Shown here in pieces: positions 50,314-58,474 of a DNA stretch of 64,000 nt. Position 1 is the stretch's first letter, and each line of letters begins with the position of its first letter. The position numbers were made by a program, and so were the translations under genes. The stretch comes from an uncultured Corynebacterium sp. (lineage in GTDB: Bacteria > Actinomycetota > Actinomycetes > Mycobacteriales > Mycobacteriaceae): assembly GCF_946223165.1 (NCBI RefSeq), contig NZ_CAMIBP010000010.1, positions 15,652-79,651 on the forward strand, given 5' to 3'. Under the pieces are notes generated by a model. The model saw nothing but the letters and a program-made list of their open reading frames with translations, was not told the origin of the DNA and did not search any database.

Positions 50314-50354
50314 ACCTTAAACCCATGAACATAAAAGTTCAATCACGTGAACTT
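50314..50354 (-). promoter_or_regulatory. Promoter of the metal ABC operon overlapped by MntR-like operator 2
   Basis: On the minus strand TTGAAC (plus 50337-50342) and TAAGGT (plus 50314-50319) are exactly 17 bases apart. AAGTTCA-ATCACG-TGAACTT (50335-50354), an exact 7+7 palindrome, covers the -35 box. Its GTTCAAT....TGAAC core matches the MntR motif. A bound repressor would block RNA polymerase. Confidence 0.72.
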
Positions 50355-50364
50355 CCCGGGTTAA

Positions 50365-50385
50365 GAAAAAGGCCCCGAGGGGCCT
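50365..50385 (-). terminator. Intrinsic terminator of doxX
   Basis: On the minus strand AGGCCCC-TC-GGGGCCT is followed by TTTTT. It ends the doxX transcript just before the metal-operon promoter. Confidence 0.75.
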
Positions 50386-50404
50386 GTGCTGTCCGCGGGG
50401 CGGG

Positions 50405-50818
50405 CTAGCGGGACTGTCGACTCTTGGTGGTGAACTGGTCAACCGAGTGCATGCCCGGGCCTGCTGCGATGAGCATGAGGGCTGCGGCGAAGATGATGCC
50501 TACGAGCTCCCAGCCGCCCTCGCTGACGAAGATTCCGTTGGGGGCGTGGGCAATAGCGAAGGCGCCCAGCATGCCGATGGCCACCAAGGCTGCGACAATC
50601 TTGGTGCGCAGGCCCAAGATGAGCAGGATGCCGCCCACGAGCTCGATAATGGCGGCGGCCGGCGCTGCCACCGATGCTGCCGGCACGCCCATGCTCTCGA
50701 AGGACTCGGTGGTGCCCGCGATGGTCCACTCGTTGAACTTCTGCCAGCCATGGGCGATGAGGATGACGCCCAGGATGAGGCGGGCGGCGAGCATGACGAA
50801 GGAGTTGCCTAGATTCAT
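50405..50818 (-). CDS. DoxX family membrane protein
   Basis: A 137-residue DoxX-type protein with four hydrophobic helices. LILGVILIAHGWQKF (residues 14-28) holds the usual RLxLGxxFxxHGxxK pattern, and AAIIELVGGILLILGL follows. In mycobacteria DoxX forms a membrane oxidoreductase complex with SodA and a thiosulfate sulfurtransferase that copes with thiol and oxidative stress. I start at ATG 50818. No classical ribosome site is seen. Two 18-bp palindromes lie upstream, so the gene is probably under a dedicated regulator not in this window. Confidence 0.85.
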   Translation of the reverse strand: MNLGNSFVMLAARLILGVILIAHGWQKFNEWTIAGTTESFESMGVPAASVAAPAAAIIELVGGILLILGLRTKIVAALVAIGMLGAFAIAHAPNGIFVSEGGWELVGIIFAAALMLIAAGPGMHSVDQFTTKSRQSR

Positions 50819-50839
50819 GGAAGTAGGTTGCACGCAGAT

Positions 50840-50905
50840 CACTTTAAGGTTGAAGTGTGGACATGTCTACTAATTAGGGACTTCTCTCACTTCAAGGTTT
50901 AAGTG
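50840..50905. promoter_or_regulatory. Two 18-bp palindromes upstream of doxX
   Basis: CACTTTAAGGTTGAAGTG (50840-50857) and CACTTCAAGGTTTAAGTG (50888-50905) share CACTT-AAGGTT-AAGTG, with 16 of 18 bases the same. They start 48 bases apart, upstream of the doxX start. This is the pattern of a dimeric repressor with two operators. The remaining bases to 51057 show no gene. Confidence 0.68.
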
Positions 50906-51057
50906 GGGTGAGTCACTGGCTAGGGGTGTCCAGTCGTCTGGAGTCGAGCTACCTCGTGGCGCTCCGAGAGGTGCACTTGCTCGGCGAAGAAAGCTTTGTG
51001 CGTGCCCACGTGGCGGCCTGCCACCGTTCGCAGTTCGCTCAAAAAGCCGCCCGAGGT

Positions 51058-51213
51058 CTAGCGCGACTCGTAGGGGTTCACTGGGCGGTCCTCGTAGTCG
51101 AAGGGCCGCTCGCCGCTCTTCTCAGCGTCGCTGATACGGCGCAGCAGCCACACCCGCGAGCCAATGAGCGCCGTGATGGCCACTACGGCCAGGACAATTG
51201 CGAAGATAATCAT
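51058..51213 (-). CDS. 51-residue membrane protein coupled to menB
   Basis: The ATG (51211-51213) shares its A with the menB stop (TGATG), so translation is coupled. The product begins with one membrane helix (IIFAIVLAVVAITALIGSRV) and continues with a short charged tail (LLRRISDAEKSGERPFDYED, ending NPYESR). No other strand gives a plausible product here. The position after menB suggests a role near menaquinone synthesis in the membrane; that is inference only. Confidence 0.8.
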   Translation of the reverse strand: MIIFAIVLAVVAITALIGSRVWLLRRISDAEKSGERPFDYEDRPVNPYESR

Positions 51214-52181
51214 CAGTAGTAGTAGGGGAACTGATCCCAGTTCGGGTCGCGCTTCTCCAGGAAAGCCTCCTTGCCCTCCACGGCCTCGTCCGTCATGTAG
51301 GCCAAGCGCGTCGCCTCGCCTGCGAAGACCTGCTGACCCATGAGACCGTCGTCCGTGAGGTTGAACGCGAACTTGAGCATGCGCTGCGCCGTGGGGGACT
51401 TGCCGTTGATCTCACGACCCATCTGGATGGCGGCGTCCTCGAGGTCCGCGTGGTCCACGACCTCGTTGACCGCGCCCATCTCGTACATCCGCTGTGCGTC
51501 GTAGGTGCGGCCCAGGAAGAAGATCTCGCGCGCATACTTCTGGCCCACCATCTTGGCCAGGTACGCGGAGCCGTAACCGGCGTCAAAGGATCCCACGTCC
51601 GCGTCGGTCTGCTTGAAGCGCGCCTCCTGGCGCGACGCGATGGTCATGTCGCACACCACGTGCAGCGAATGTCCGCCGCCCGCGGCCCAGCCGTTAACCA
51701 CCGCGATGACCACCTTGGGCATCGTGCGGATAAGTCGCTGGACCTCCAGGATGTGGAGGCGGCCGCCCTCGGCTTTCTCGCGCGTAGTATCCACCGTGGA
51801 GGCGTCCGCCTCGGCGTCGTTGTGCTCGTGCGAGGTGGCGTAGCGGTAGCCCGAGCGCCCGCGGATGCGCTGATCGCCGCCCGAGCAGAACGCCCAGCCG
51901 CCGTCCTTCTCGCTCGGCCCGTTGCCGGTGAGCAGAACCGTGCCCACGTCCGGCGTGCGGCGCGCGTGGTCCAGCGCCCGGTAGAGCTCGTCCACCGTGT
52001 GCGGGCGGAAGGCGTTGCGCACCTCCGGGCGGTCGAACGCGATGCGGACGATGCCGTCCACGCGCCGCTCGCCCTTGAGTCGGTGGTACGTGATGTCCGT
52101 GAGGTCCTCAAAGCCCGGCACCGGCTGCCAGAGCTCGGGCTTGAAGGGGTTCGCGGTGGAATAGGTGCGCTGCTCGGTCAT
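51213..52181 (-). CDS. menB: 1,4-dihydroxy-2-naphthoyl-CoA synthase
   Basis: A 322-residue crotonase-fold enzyme that closes the ring of o-succinylbenzoyl-CoA to give 1,4-dihydroxy-2-naphthoyl-CoA. The oxyanion-hole segments are FCSGGDQRIRG (about residue 98) and NGWAAGGGHSLHVVCDM (about 165). GSFDAGYGSAYLAK carries the catalytic aspartate. The C-terminal WDQFPYYY is typical. A small membrane protein gene overlaps its stop. Confidence 0.96.
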   Translation of the reverse strand: MTEQRTYSTANPFKPELWQPVPGFEDLTDITYHRLKGERRVDGIVRIAFDRPEVRNAFRPHTVDELYRALDHARRTPDVGTVLLTGNGPSEKDGGWAFCSGGDQRIRGRSGYRYATSHEHNDAEADASTVDTTREKAEGGRLHILEVQRLIRTMPKVVIAVVNGWAAGGGHSLHVVCDMTIASRQEARFKQTDADVGSFDAGYGSAYLAKMVGQKYAREIFFLGRTYDAQRMYEMGAVNEVVDHADLEDAAIQMGREINGKSPTAQRMLKFAFNLTDDGLMGQQVFAGEATRLAYMTDEAVEGKEAFLEKRDPNWDQFPYYY

Positions 52182-52216
52182 GGGTTACAGAGTAGCGGCA
52201 TCGCGCGCACTGTGTT

Positions 52217-53650
52217 CTATCCGATGAAGAGGAACGAGAACACCACGTTGAGGATGGCTGCCGCAATCATGGGCACGGAGGTGCGCTTGACCAGGCGGAT
52301 GGGGTTGACCTTGATGGCGCCGGAAACGATGAGGACCGCCGCGTTGACCGGGGAGACCTGGCGCATGAGGTTGGACGTGCCCCAGATGGCGGTGAGCATC
52401 TGCGGCGCGTGGATGGAGGTCTCGGCGGCTAGGTTGGGGACCACCTCGGAGAAGGCGAAGTACGGCGCGGTGCCGGAGCCGGTCAGCGCCGCCATGAGCG
52501 CGGTGGCGCCCACGAAGATGAGGACGATGATGACGGCGGCACCGGAGGAGCCCTCGGTGGCATCGATGAGCATGTCGATGATGCCCATCTGTGTAATGCC
52601 CTCCACGAGGACGGCGGCGGCGACCAAGAGGGCCACGACGCCGGCGGCGCCCTCGCCCATGCCCTTGAAGAAGGAGCCGGTCGCATCGATGGCACCCGCG
52701 ATGGAGCGGATGCGGAACGCCTCGATGAACATGGCGATGAACAGGGACACCACGGTCACCGGGAGGATATCGGCCTCGAAGGGAAGGACGCCGGTGCGGT
52801 TAAGGATGGCCGAGACGATGATGAGCAGCAGCGGCAGGAGCGGCAGGATGGCGTAGAAGCCCGGCAGGCCTGCAGCGCGCTCGATGGCCTCGCGGGTGGT
52901 GCGCTCGGACTCGGACTCGCCGGCTGGGTCGGCATTGTTGGTGGCGTCGGTAGCGGCGGCATCGGCAGCCTGCTGGGCGTCGACCTTATCGCAGCGGCGC
53001 TGCCACCACATGTGGACGAAGGCCGTGATGAGCAGGGCCGGCACCGTGGCGCGGGCGACGGAGCCATAGACGAATTCGGTGACGGACATGCCGGTCAGAT
53101 CCGCGCCCTGGATGAGGCCGGCCTCCAGCGGGGTGGGAATAATGGTGGACGACGTCACGACGATGGCCGCGACCGTGAGCGGGGTCAGGCCCGCGGCGAT
53201 GAGCGCCGGCAGGAGCGTGGCCACGAGCAACAGCGAGAGCGCCGCGGCCGACGGGATGACCAAGGAGAGCAGCGAGCCGATGACGAAACCGACCGGGACG
53301 AGCCAGTAACTGCCGTGGAAGCGCTTGAGTGGGGCTGAGAGGAGCACGACGGTCTTGGCGTCCGCGCCGATGTGGCGCATGTAGGACACGAAGCCGAAGA
53401 GCACCATGATCGCCATGCCGATGCCACTGAAACGCGCCTTGAACAGGGCGTCCACGACGAGCAGCTGGTCGTAGAAGGCGTTGCCCGTGGCCTCAATTTC
53501 GGTGGTGCGCATGTCCGCGCGACCGGTCAGGGCGGCGAGCATGAGGAGAATGACGCCAACGCCGAAGATGGCGGCGGCCGCGTTGACCTTTTTATAGATG
53601 AGCCAGACGACGGCGGCGAGCGCTAGGAGCGCGATGAGCAGATAAAGCAT
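52217..53650 (-). CDS. DcuC-type C4-dicarboxylate transporter
   Basis: A 477-residue membrane protein with 11-12 hydrophobic helices, in the length range of DcuC (about 460). Recognisable regions are FGFVSYMRHIGADAKTVVLL, SLVIPSAAALSLLLVATLLP, STIIPTPLEAGLIQG and AALTGSGTAPYFAFSEVVP. The middle loop is hydrophilic with ADAAATDATNNAD. DcuC exchanges or exports succinate and other C4 acids, mainly under low oxygen. Physiological direction here is unknown. It is divergent from menC. Confidence 0.85.
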   Translation of the reverse strand: MLYLLIALLALAAVVWLIYKKVNAAAAIFGVGVILLMLAALTGRADMRTTEIEATGNAFYDQLLVVDALFKARFSGIGMAIMVLFGFVSYMRHIGADAKTVVLLSAPLKRFHGSYWLVPVGFVIGSLLSLVIPSAAALSLLLVATLLPALIAAGLTPLTVAAIVVTSSTIIPTPLEAGLIQGADLTGMSVTEFVYGSVARATVPALLITAFVHMWWQRRCDKVDAQQAADAAATDATNNADPAGESESERTTREAIERAAGLPGFYAILPLLPLLLIIVSAILNRTGVLPFEADILPVTVVSLFIAMFIEAFRIRSIAGAIDATGSFFKGMGEGAAGVVALLVAAAVLVEGITQMGIIDMLIDATEGSSGAAVIIVLIFVGATALMAALTGSGTAPYFAFSEVVPNLAAETSIHAPQMLTAIWGTSNLMRQVSPVNAAVLIVSGAIKVNPIRLVKRTSVPMIAAAILNVVFSFLFIG

Positions 53651-53730
53651 GAGAGTTCCTAAAGATGGGGAGCGGGCACGTTGTTATAACGGCCGAAAAA
53701 TCGTAGCAATTAGGTCATATGAGTGCCCAG

Positions 53731-53759
53731 TTGGCAGTTCAAGATCACACTTGTAGTCT
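53731..53759 (+). promoter_or_regulatory. menC promoter
   Basis: TTGGCA (53731-53736) and TAGTCT (53754-53759) are exactly 17 bases apart, and the ATG at 53767 lies seven bases after the -10 box. This sets the menC start and marks a leaderless mRNA. Confidence 0.72.
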
Positions 53760-53766
53760 TGAGGAC

Positions 53767-54777
53767 ATGAATCTTGATGACGTCCTCGACTGCGCCCACG
53801 TCGTTGCCCTGCCCATGGCCGTGAAGTTCCGCGGCGTCACCACTCGCGAGGCCCTGCTCATCGACGGTCCCGCCGGTTGGGGCGAGTTCGCGCCGTTCCT
53901 CGAATATGCAGCGCCGGAGTCCGCCAACTGGCTGCGCGCCGGGCTCGAGGCGGCGTACGAGGGCTTCCCGGAGCCGTTGCGCGACCGCGTGGAGGTCAAC
54001 GCCACCATCCCCGCCGTCCCTGCCGCCGAGGTGCCCGCCGTCGTCGCCCGCTATCCCGGCTGCCGCACCTTCAAGATCAAGGTCGCCGAGCCCGGCCAGA
54101 CGTTGGCCGATGATGTCGCCCGCGTTGCCGCGGTGCGTGAAGCCGTCTCTGAGCAAGGCATTATTCCGGTGCTGCGCGTCGATGCCAACGGCGGCTGGAC
54201 CGTGGACGAGGCCGTCGAGGCGGCCACGCAGCTCATGCCGCTGGACTACATGGAGCAGCCGTGCCGGACCGTCGAGGAGCTCGCCGAGGTGCGGATGCGT
54301 CTCATGCGCTCGGGGCTTTTTGTTCGCGTCGCTGCGGACGAGTCCATTCGGCGCGCTGAGGACCCGTATCGCGTGGCCGAGCTGCGTGCCGCGGACGTGG
54401 CGGTGGTTAAGCCCGCACCGCTCGGCGGCGTGCGGCGATTGCTGGCGCTGGCGAGTGACCTGCGTTCGCGGCACATGGATATCACGGTGGCGTCCGCGCT
54501 CGACACTGCAGTGGGTATCTCCATGGGGCTCGCGGCGGTGGCCGCGCTGCCCCGGTTCACCGACGATGAGGACCTTGATGTCCCGCCGGCCGCGGCGGGG
54601 CTGGCCACCGGGTCGCTGTTCCTCGAGGATGTCTGCCCGCCGCGCCAGCTCGTGGACGGGTTCCTGTCCGTCGACAACCCGGTGCCGGAGGCGGCCCGAT
54701 TGGAGGCCCTCGCCGCCCCCGCCGAGCGCCGCGACTGGTGGTTCGAGCGCGTGCGGGAGTGCTGGCGCTACCTCTAA
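53767..54777 (+). CDS. menC: o-Succinylbenzoate synthase
   Basis: A 336-residue enolase-superfamily enzyme that dehydrates SHCHC to o-succinylbenzoate. The acid-base lysine motif is FKIKVAE (about residue 105). Metal ligands lie in RVDANGGW, DYMEQPC and AADESI, and the second lysine is in VVKPAPLGG. An open frame begins 48 bases earlier at 53719, but the promoter lies in that part, so I use the ATG at 53767. Its stop overlaps the stop of the AbiEi-like gene on the other strand by three bases. Confidence 0.94.
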   Translation: MNLDDVLDCAHVVALPMAVKFRGVTTREALLIDGPAGWGEFAPFLEYAAPESANWLRAGLEAAYEGFPEPLRDRVEVNATIPAVPAAEVPAVVARYPGCRTFKIKVAEPGQTLADDVARVAAVREAVSEQGIIPVLRVDANGGWTVDEAVEAATQLMPLDYMEQPCRTVEELAEVRMRLMRSGLFVRVAADESIRRAEDPYRVAELRAADVAVVKPAPLGGVRRLLALASDLRSRHMDITVASALDTAVGISMGLAAVAALPRFTDDEDLDVPPAAAGLATGSLFLEDVCPPRQLVDGFLSVDNPVPEAARLEALAAPAERRDWWFERVRECWRYL

Positions 54778-55730
54778 GCGACCGGCATCCGGGTGTCGGG
54801 AATGGAACCCGAGAGCGATATGCCTTCGTGAAAACGCCACGCTGGCTCGAGGATCGCTCCGGGGACTGCAGCCGGGGCCAGACGGCTTCCCGTCCGCGCT
54901 TGGCGGTGGCGTACCGTGTCGGCGACTAAGCGGATGACCGTGCGCCAGTGATACCCGGTGCAGACATCCGACACCTTGAGTGGTGCCCACCCCAGCTGCA
55001 CGGCCTGGTTGGACTTCCATAGGCCCAGCAGGAAAGTCTCGTGATTATCGTCCGGCGCGTGGAAGCGCAGGGAATCGAGGTCTAAGACCGTGGTTCCCCG
55101 GCGGAAACCGAAGTCCCAGAAGTAGGCGCCGAGCTTGAAGTTCGGAATGGGGTCGAGGCCGGCGCGCGCGAGCCGCGCGTGGGTTTCTCTTTCCCAGCCG
55201 GAGGCGGCGCCGACGGGCGCATCACGCGCGAGATCGTGCACGGCGGACGTGTTCTTGCTGCGCACCGCGGCGAGGTCAGACTCGAAGCGCTCCCGACCAC
55301 GCAGCCCCGAATAGTACTGAGCGAGCGTCGCCCGCAGCGCGCGCTCGGGAAGATTTTCGAAGGTGAGTGCGTCCGCCACAGCCTGCGCGGGCGCCGCGAT
55401 ACGCACGCCGTAGAGTTCATCGGCCTCGATCTCGTCGCTGCGCACCAAACGTACGAATCCGTCGCTGCGTTGCCGGCTGGCGCGCGGGACACGGATGGTC
55501 GCGGGCAGCCGCGGCTCCATGAGTCCATACGCGGCTAGTGCCGCCCCGCCGGTGAAGACCCCGAGCGGGTGCAGCGTTGCCAGTGCCGCCAACTGATCCG
55601 CAACGGTCGCGGTGCCGGGTAGATAGTGACCCCGCGCGATGCGCAGCAGCGTGCTGTCTCTGACCTGGTTGTCGATACTCCGGCGCGAGAAGCCGCGCCG
55701 CTGTAATGAGGCTCGTGTCCATGTGTCCAT
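54774..55730 (-). CDS. AbiEi-like protein with N-terminal winged helix and C-terminal nuclease-like domain
   Basis: A 318-residue protein. The N-terminus (RASLQRRGFSRRSIDNQVRD, then LLRIARGHYLPG) is the winged-helix of AbiEi-type antitoxins, followed by GGAALAAYGLMEPRLP and the APAQAVADAL block. The C-terminal part (PNFKLGAYFWDFGFRRGTTV, DLDSLRFHAPD) resembles the DUF559/PD-(D/E)xK fold of the same family of actinobacterial proteins. No toxin gene is adjacent, so it is an orphan. The start codon is the middle of three ATGs made by an 8-bp triple repeat, and copy-number change would shift the frame. Confidence 0.75.
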   Translation of the reverse strand: MDTWTRASLQRRGFSRRSIDNQVRDSTLLRIARGHYLPGTATVADQLAALATLHPLGVFTGGAALAAYGLMEPRLPATIRVPRASRQRSDGFVRLVRSDEIEADELYGVRIAAPAQAVADALTFENLPERALRATLAQYYSGLRGRERFESDLAAVRSKNTSAVHDLARDAPVGAASGWERETHARLARAGLDPIPNFKLGAYFWDFGFRRGTTVLDLDSLRFHAPDDNHETFLLGLWKSNQAVQLGWAPLKVSDVCTGYHWRTVIRLVADTVRHRQARTGSRLAPAAVPGAILEPAWRFHEGISLSGSIPDTRMPVA

Positions 55731-55738
55731 GTGTCCAT
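55715..55738. repeat. Three tandem 8-bp repeats at the AbiEi-like start codon
   Basis: GTGTCCAT occurs three times without a gap. On the minus strand each unit reads ATGGACAC and supplies an ATG (55738, 55730, 55722). Since 8 is not a multiple of 3, the three ATGs fall in three different frames. Only 55730 leads into the 318-residue frame. Confidence 0.9.
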
Positions 55739-56080
55739 GGTCGGTTGGACTGCACCTTGCGTGCGACGGTTCCCCAGGTGGTCGAAAAACCGGGCACTAG
55801 CGACTCACAATCCGGGAAAAACGAGGGGCGAAATGTCGCGATTGTGCGGCGTTAGTGCTCGCATATGTGCCTGGTGCGTGCCCATGTGCGTCCGGCGCGC
55901 GTGGCCGCAAGCATGCAACGCTGGCCCACGCGTGGTGGCGCAGAGGGCGAGGAGCCGATCATGAACCGGATCACGCGCAGAAAAACGCCCCGGTCACCGC
56001 CGCATAACGAATGGGAAAACCCTGCATGCTCTCGGCGAACACTCTGGGTTTTCACAGAGCCGCGGGGTATTTATGTAGCC
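55739..56080 (+). other. Gene-free stretch with promoter for the Thr-rich protein
   Basis: No gene is supported here. GAAAACCC (about 56012) and GGGTTTTC (about 56046) form an 8-bp inverted repeat. TGGGTT (56045-56050) and TATTTA (56068-56073) are 17 bases apart, with the ATG 56081 seven bases after, another leaderless arrangement. The right arm of the inverted repeat overlaps the -35 box, which hints at regulation. Confidence 0.5.
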
Positions 56081-56803
56081 ATGACATTTAATAACGGCAA
56101 CAATTCCCAGGGCCGCCCGAACCCTAGCGACGATGAGACCCGCAGCATCGACCGGGTGACGGGTGACGATCCGGAGACGACGTCCTTCGGCGCGCAACGG
56201 CCGCGCCAGGTCTTCCCGTCCGAGGCGGAGTCCACCGGTGGGAATGCCGGACAGGCCGGCGCCGCGGCAGGCGGCTACCAGTACACGCAGTACCAGCAGC
56301 CGGGTCAGCCCAGCCAGCCGCAGCCGTCGTATCCGCAGAACCAGGGGCAGGGTTCCTTTACGGCCTATGAGGAGCCGCCGCGCTCCTATGATCCTCCGCG
56401 AGAGAAGAAGGGCAGCGGCGCGGCGGGGATTCTCGGCGCATTGCTGGTACTGGCCTTGATTGCCGCGGGCGCGCTGGCCTTCATGTACGCCAAGGCATCG
56501 AACCGCCCGGATCCCGCCCCGGTGACGTCGACCGTGACGACGACGGCCGTGGAGACCACGACGGCGAAGGTCACTGAGACGAAGACCGAGACTGTGACGG
56601 AAAGCCCCGAGACGGGCCGCCGACTGCCCACGGAGCTGCCCACTGCGTTCCCGACTGAACTTCCCAACGACCTCGAGGATCAGCTGGGCGGAGACGCTCA
56701 GTCCGTGGAAGAGTGGCTTGATGAGCTCTTCGGTGGTGCCGGCGCGGGCGAGGGTGGCAACGGCAACAGCAACAGCAATGGCAACGGCAACAGCAATGCC
56801 TAG
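56081..56803 (+). CDS. Single-pass membrane protein with Thr-rich outer segment
   Basis: A 240-residue protein. Residues 1-110 are hydrophilic (Gln/Pro/Tyr-rich, YQYTQYQQPGQPSQPQPS). One membrane helix is at about 115-138 (GAAGILGALLVLALIAAGAL). Next comes a Thr/Val stretch (TSTVTTTAVETTTAKVTETK), an acidic region (SVEEWLDELFGGA) and an Asn/Gly/Ser tail (GGNGNSNSNGNGNSNA). The N-terminal part is probably cytoplasmic and the Thr-rich part outside, perhaps glycosylated. No family is recognised. The codons of the Asn/Gly/Ser tail form short DNA repeats (AACGGC, AACAGC). Confidence 0.78.
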   Translation: MTFNNGNNSQGRPNPSDDETRSIDRVTGDDPETTSFGAQRPRQVFPSEAESTGGNAGQAGAAAGGYQYTQYQQPGQPSQPQPSYPQNQGQGSFTAYEEPPRSYDPPREKKGSGAAGILGALLVLALIAAGALAFMYAKASNRPDPAPVTSTVTTTAVETTTAKVTETKTETVTESPETGRRLPTELPTAFPTELPNDLEDQLGGDAQSVEEWLDELFGGAGAGEGGNGNSNSNGNGNSNA

Positions 56804-56833
56804 GCGCGCAGACGCACAGTAAGCTGTATCCCT

Positions 56834-58474
56834 ATGACTGATACCCCAATGACCGCTTCGATGGAGCTTGCTCAGTCCGTTGCAGCGCAACTGGCGCGCC
56901 ACTGTAGCGACGTGGTGATCTGCCCCGGCTCGCGTAATGCGCCGCTCAACCTTGCGGTGCTGGCACGGCCGGATCTGCGGGTGCACACCCGCATTGATGA
57001 GCGCTCGGCAGCTTTCTTCGCGTTGGGGTTGGCGCGAGCACAGCGCCGCCATGTCGCGGTCATCATGACCTCGGGCACCGCGGTGGCCAACGCGTACCCG
57101 GCGCTCATTGAGGCGCACCATTCGCATACCCCGCTGGCGGTGGTGTCCGCGGACCGTCCCGAGCGCCTCGTCGGGACGGGAGCGTCGCAGACCATCCAGC
57201 AGCAGGGCATCTTTGCGGGTTTCGCGGCCACCACCCAGGTCGTCACGCCGGGAGATATTCCCTCCATGGCGCAGCGCTTTTCCCAGGACCGCGCCGTGCA
57301 CATCAATGTGGCGCTTGACGTCCCTCTCGTGGATGAGTTCCTGCCGCCTACGGCGACGGACCGCACGCTGCGCCGTGCGCCGGGGCCGCGGTGGATCAAC
57401 CACGGCGAGGTCGAGGTCGATCTCAGCAAGAACACGCTGGTTATCGCCGGCGACGAGGCCTGGGAGGTGCCGGGCCTCGAGGACGTTCCGACCATCGCGG
57501 AGCCGTCTGCGCCGGCGCCATATCACCCGGTGCATCCTGCGGCCGCGGCCTTCTTCCGTAAAGATCGCGTGGAGGCCAATACGTACGTGGTGAACACGAA
57601 GGCGGATCAAGTCATCGTTGTGGGGCATCCCACGCTGCATCGCGGTGTACTGGCGTTGCTGTCGGATCCGGACATTGATCTTATTTGTCTCTCGCGCACG
57701 GCGGACTTCACCAACCCACGCGGGGCGGAGGCTCGGCTGGGCACCACAGTCAAGGTGACGGGCGAACCGACGCGCGACTGGCTGAAGCTCGCCGAGGGCG
57801 CGGCCACGATGGCCGGCGACGCGGTGCGTGAGGTGCTGGAGAACAGGGACTTTGGGTTTACGGGCCTCCACGTCGCGGCAGCGGTGGGAGACACCCTGGC
57901 CGTGGGCGACGCGCTGGTGCTGGGGTCCTCGAACCCGGTGCGCGATGCCTCGCTCGTGGGCCTGCCGTTTGATGGCGTCGACACGTTCGCGCCGCGGGGC
58001 GTGGCCGGTATCGACGGTACGGTGGCGCAGGCCATCGGCGTGGCCATCGCAACGCAGACGCGGGAAGCTGATGCCCCCCGCGCGCCCCGGACGGTGGCCC
58101 TTCTGGGGGACGTGACGTTTCTCCATGACGCGTCGTCGCTGGGCATCAGCGAGGACAACCCGCGGCCGGAGAACCTCACGATCGTCGTGGCGAATGACAA
58201 CGGCGGCGGAATCTTCGAGACCCTCGAGATCGGCGCCGACGGACTGCGGGACTCCTTCGAGCGCGGGTTCGGTACGCCGCAGAACGTGGACATTGAGGCG
58301 CTCGTCGGGGCGTACGGCGCGGAGTATCGCCGTGCAGAATCCGCCCAGGAGCTGCTCGACGTTCTGGCGGAGCTCAAGGAGTATTCGACGGGGATCACCG
58401 TGGTCGAGGCCCGTACGCAGCGGGATACGCGCCGCAGGATGCATGCCGAGCTCAAGGCCAAGACCGGTGCCTAG
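56834..58474 (+). CDS. menD: SEPHCHC synthase (2-succinyl-5-enolpyruvyl-6-hydroxy-3-cyclohexene-1-carboxylate synthase)
   Basis: A 546-residue thiamine-diphosphate enzyme that joins isochorismate and 2-oxoglutarate. The substrate/ThDP half has VVICPGSRNAPLN and the catalytic glutamate in TRIDERSAAFFALG (about residue 55). The C-terminal ThDP-Mg motif runs from LLGDVTFLHD to VANDNGGGIF. TAAGCT (56820-56825) lies eight bases before the ATG, so the transcript may be leaderless. The next gene overlaps its stop by eight bases. Confidence 0.95.
   Translation: MTDTPMTASMELAQSVAAQLARHCSDVVICPGSRNAPLNLAVLARPDLRVHTRIDERSAAFFALGLARAQRRHVAVIMTSGTAVANAYPALIEAHHSHTPLAVVSADRPERLVGTGASQTIQQQGIFAGFAATTQVVTPGDIPSMAQRFSQDRAVHINVALDVPLVDEFLPPTATDRTLRRAPGPRWINHGEVEVDLSKNTLVIAGDEAWEVPGLEDVPTIAEPSAPAPYHPVHPAAAAFFRKDRVEANTYVVNTKADQVIVVGHPTLHRGVLALLSDPDIDLICLSRTADFTNPRGAEARLGTTVKVTGEPTRDWLKLAEGAATMAGDAVREVLENRDFGFTGLHVAAAVGDTLAVGDALVLGSSNPVRDASLVGLPFDGVDTFAPRGVAGIDGTVAQAIGVAIATQTREADAPRAPRTVALLGDVTFLHDASSLGISEDNPRPENLTIVVANDNGGGIFETLEIGADGLRDSFERGFGTPQNVDIEALVGAYGAEYRRAESAQELLDVLAELKEYSTGITVVEARTQRDTRRRMHAELKAKTGA

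Noticed and set aside
50908..51219. 103-codon plus-strand frame after the doxX upstream region
   Set aside because: The opposite strand encodes the coupled 51-residue membrane protein, which has a real helix and a TGATG junction with menB.
56750..56803. Possible CRISPR-like or satellite repeat (AACGGC/AACAGC units)
   Set aside because: The units simply encode the Asn/Gly/Ser tail of the protein and have no spacer structure.
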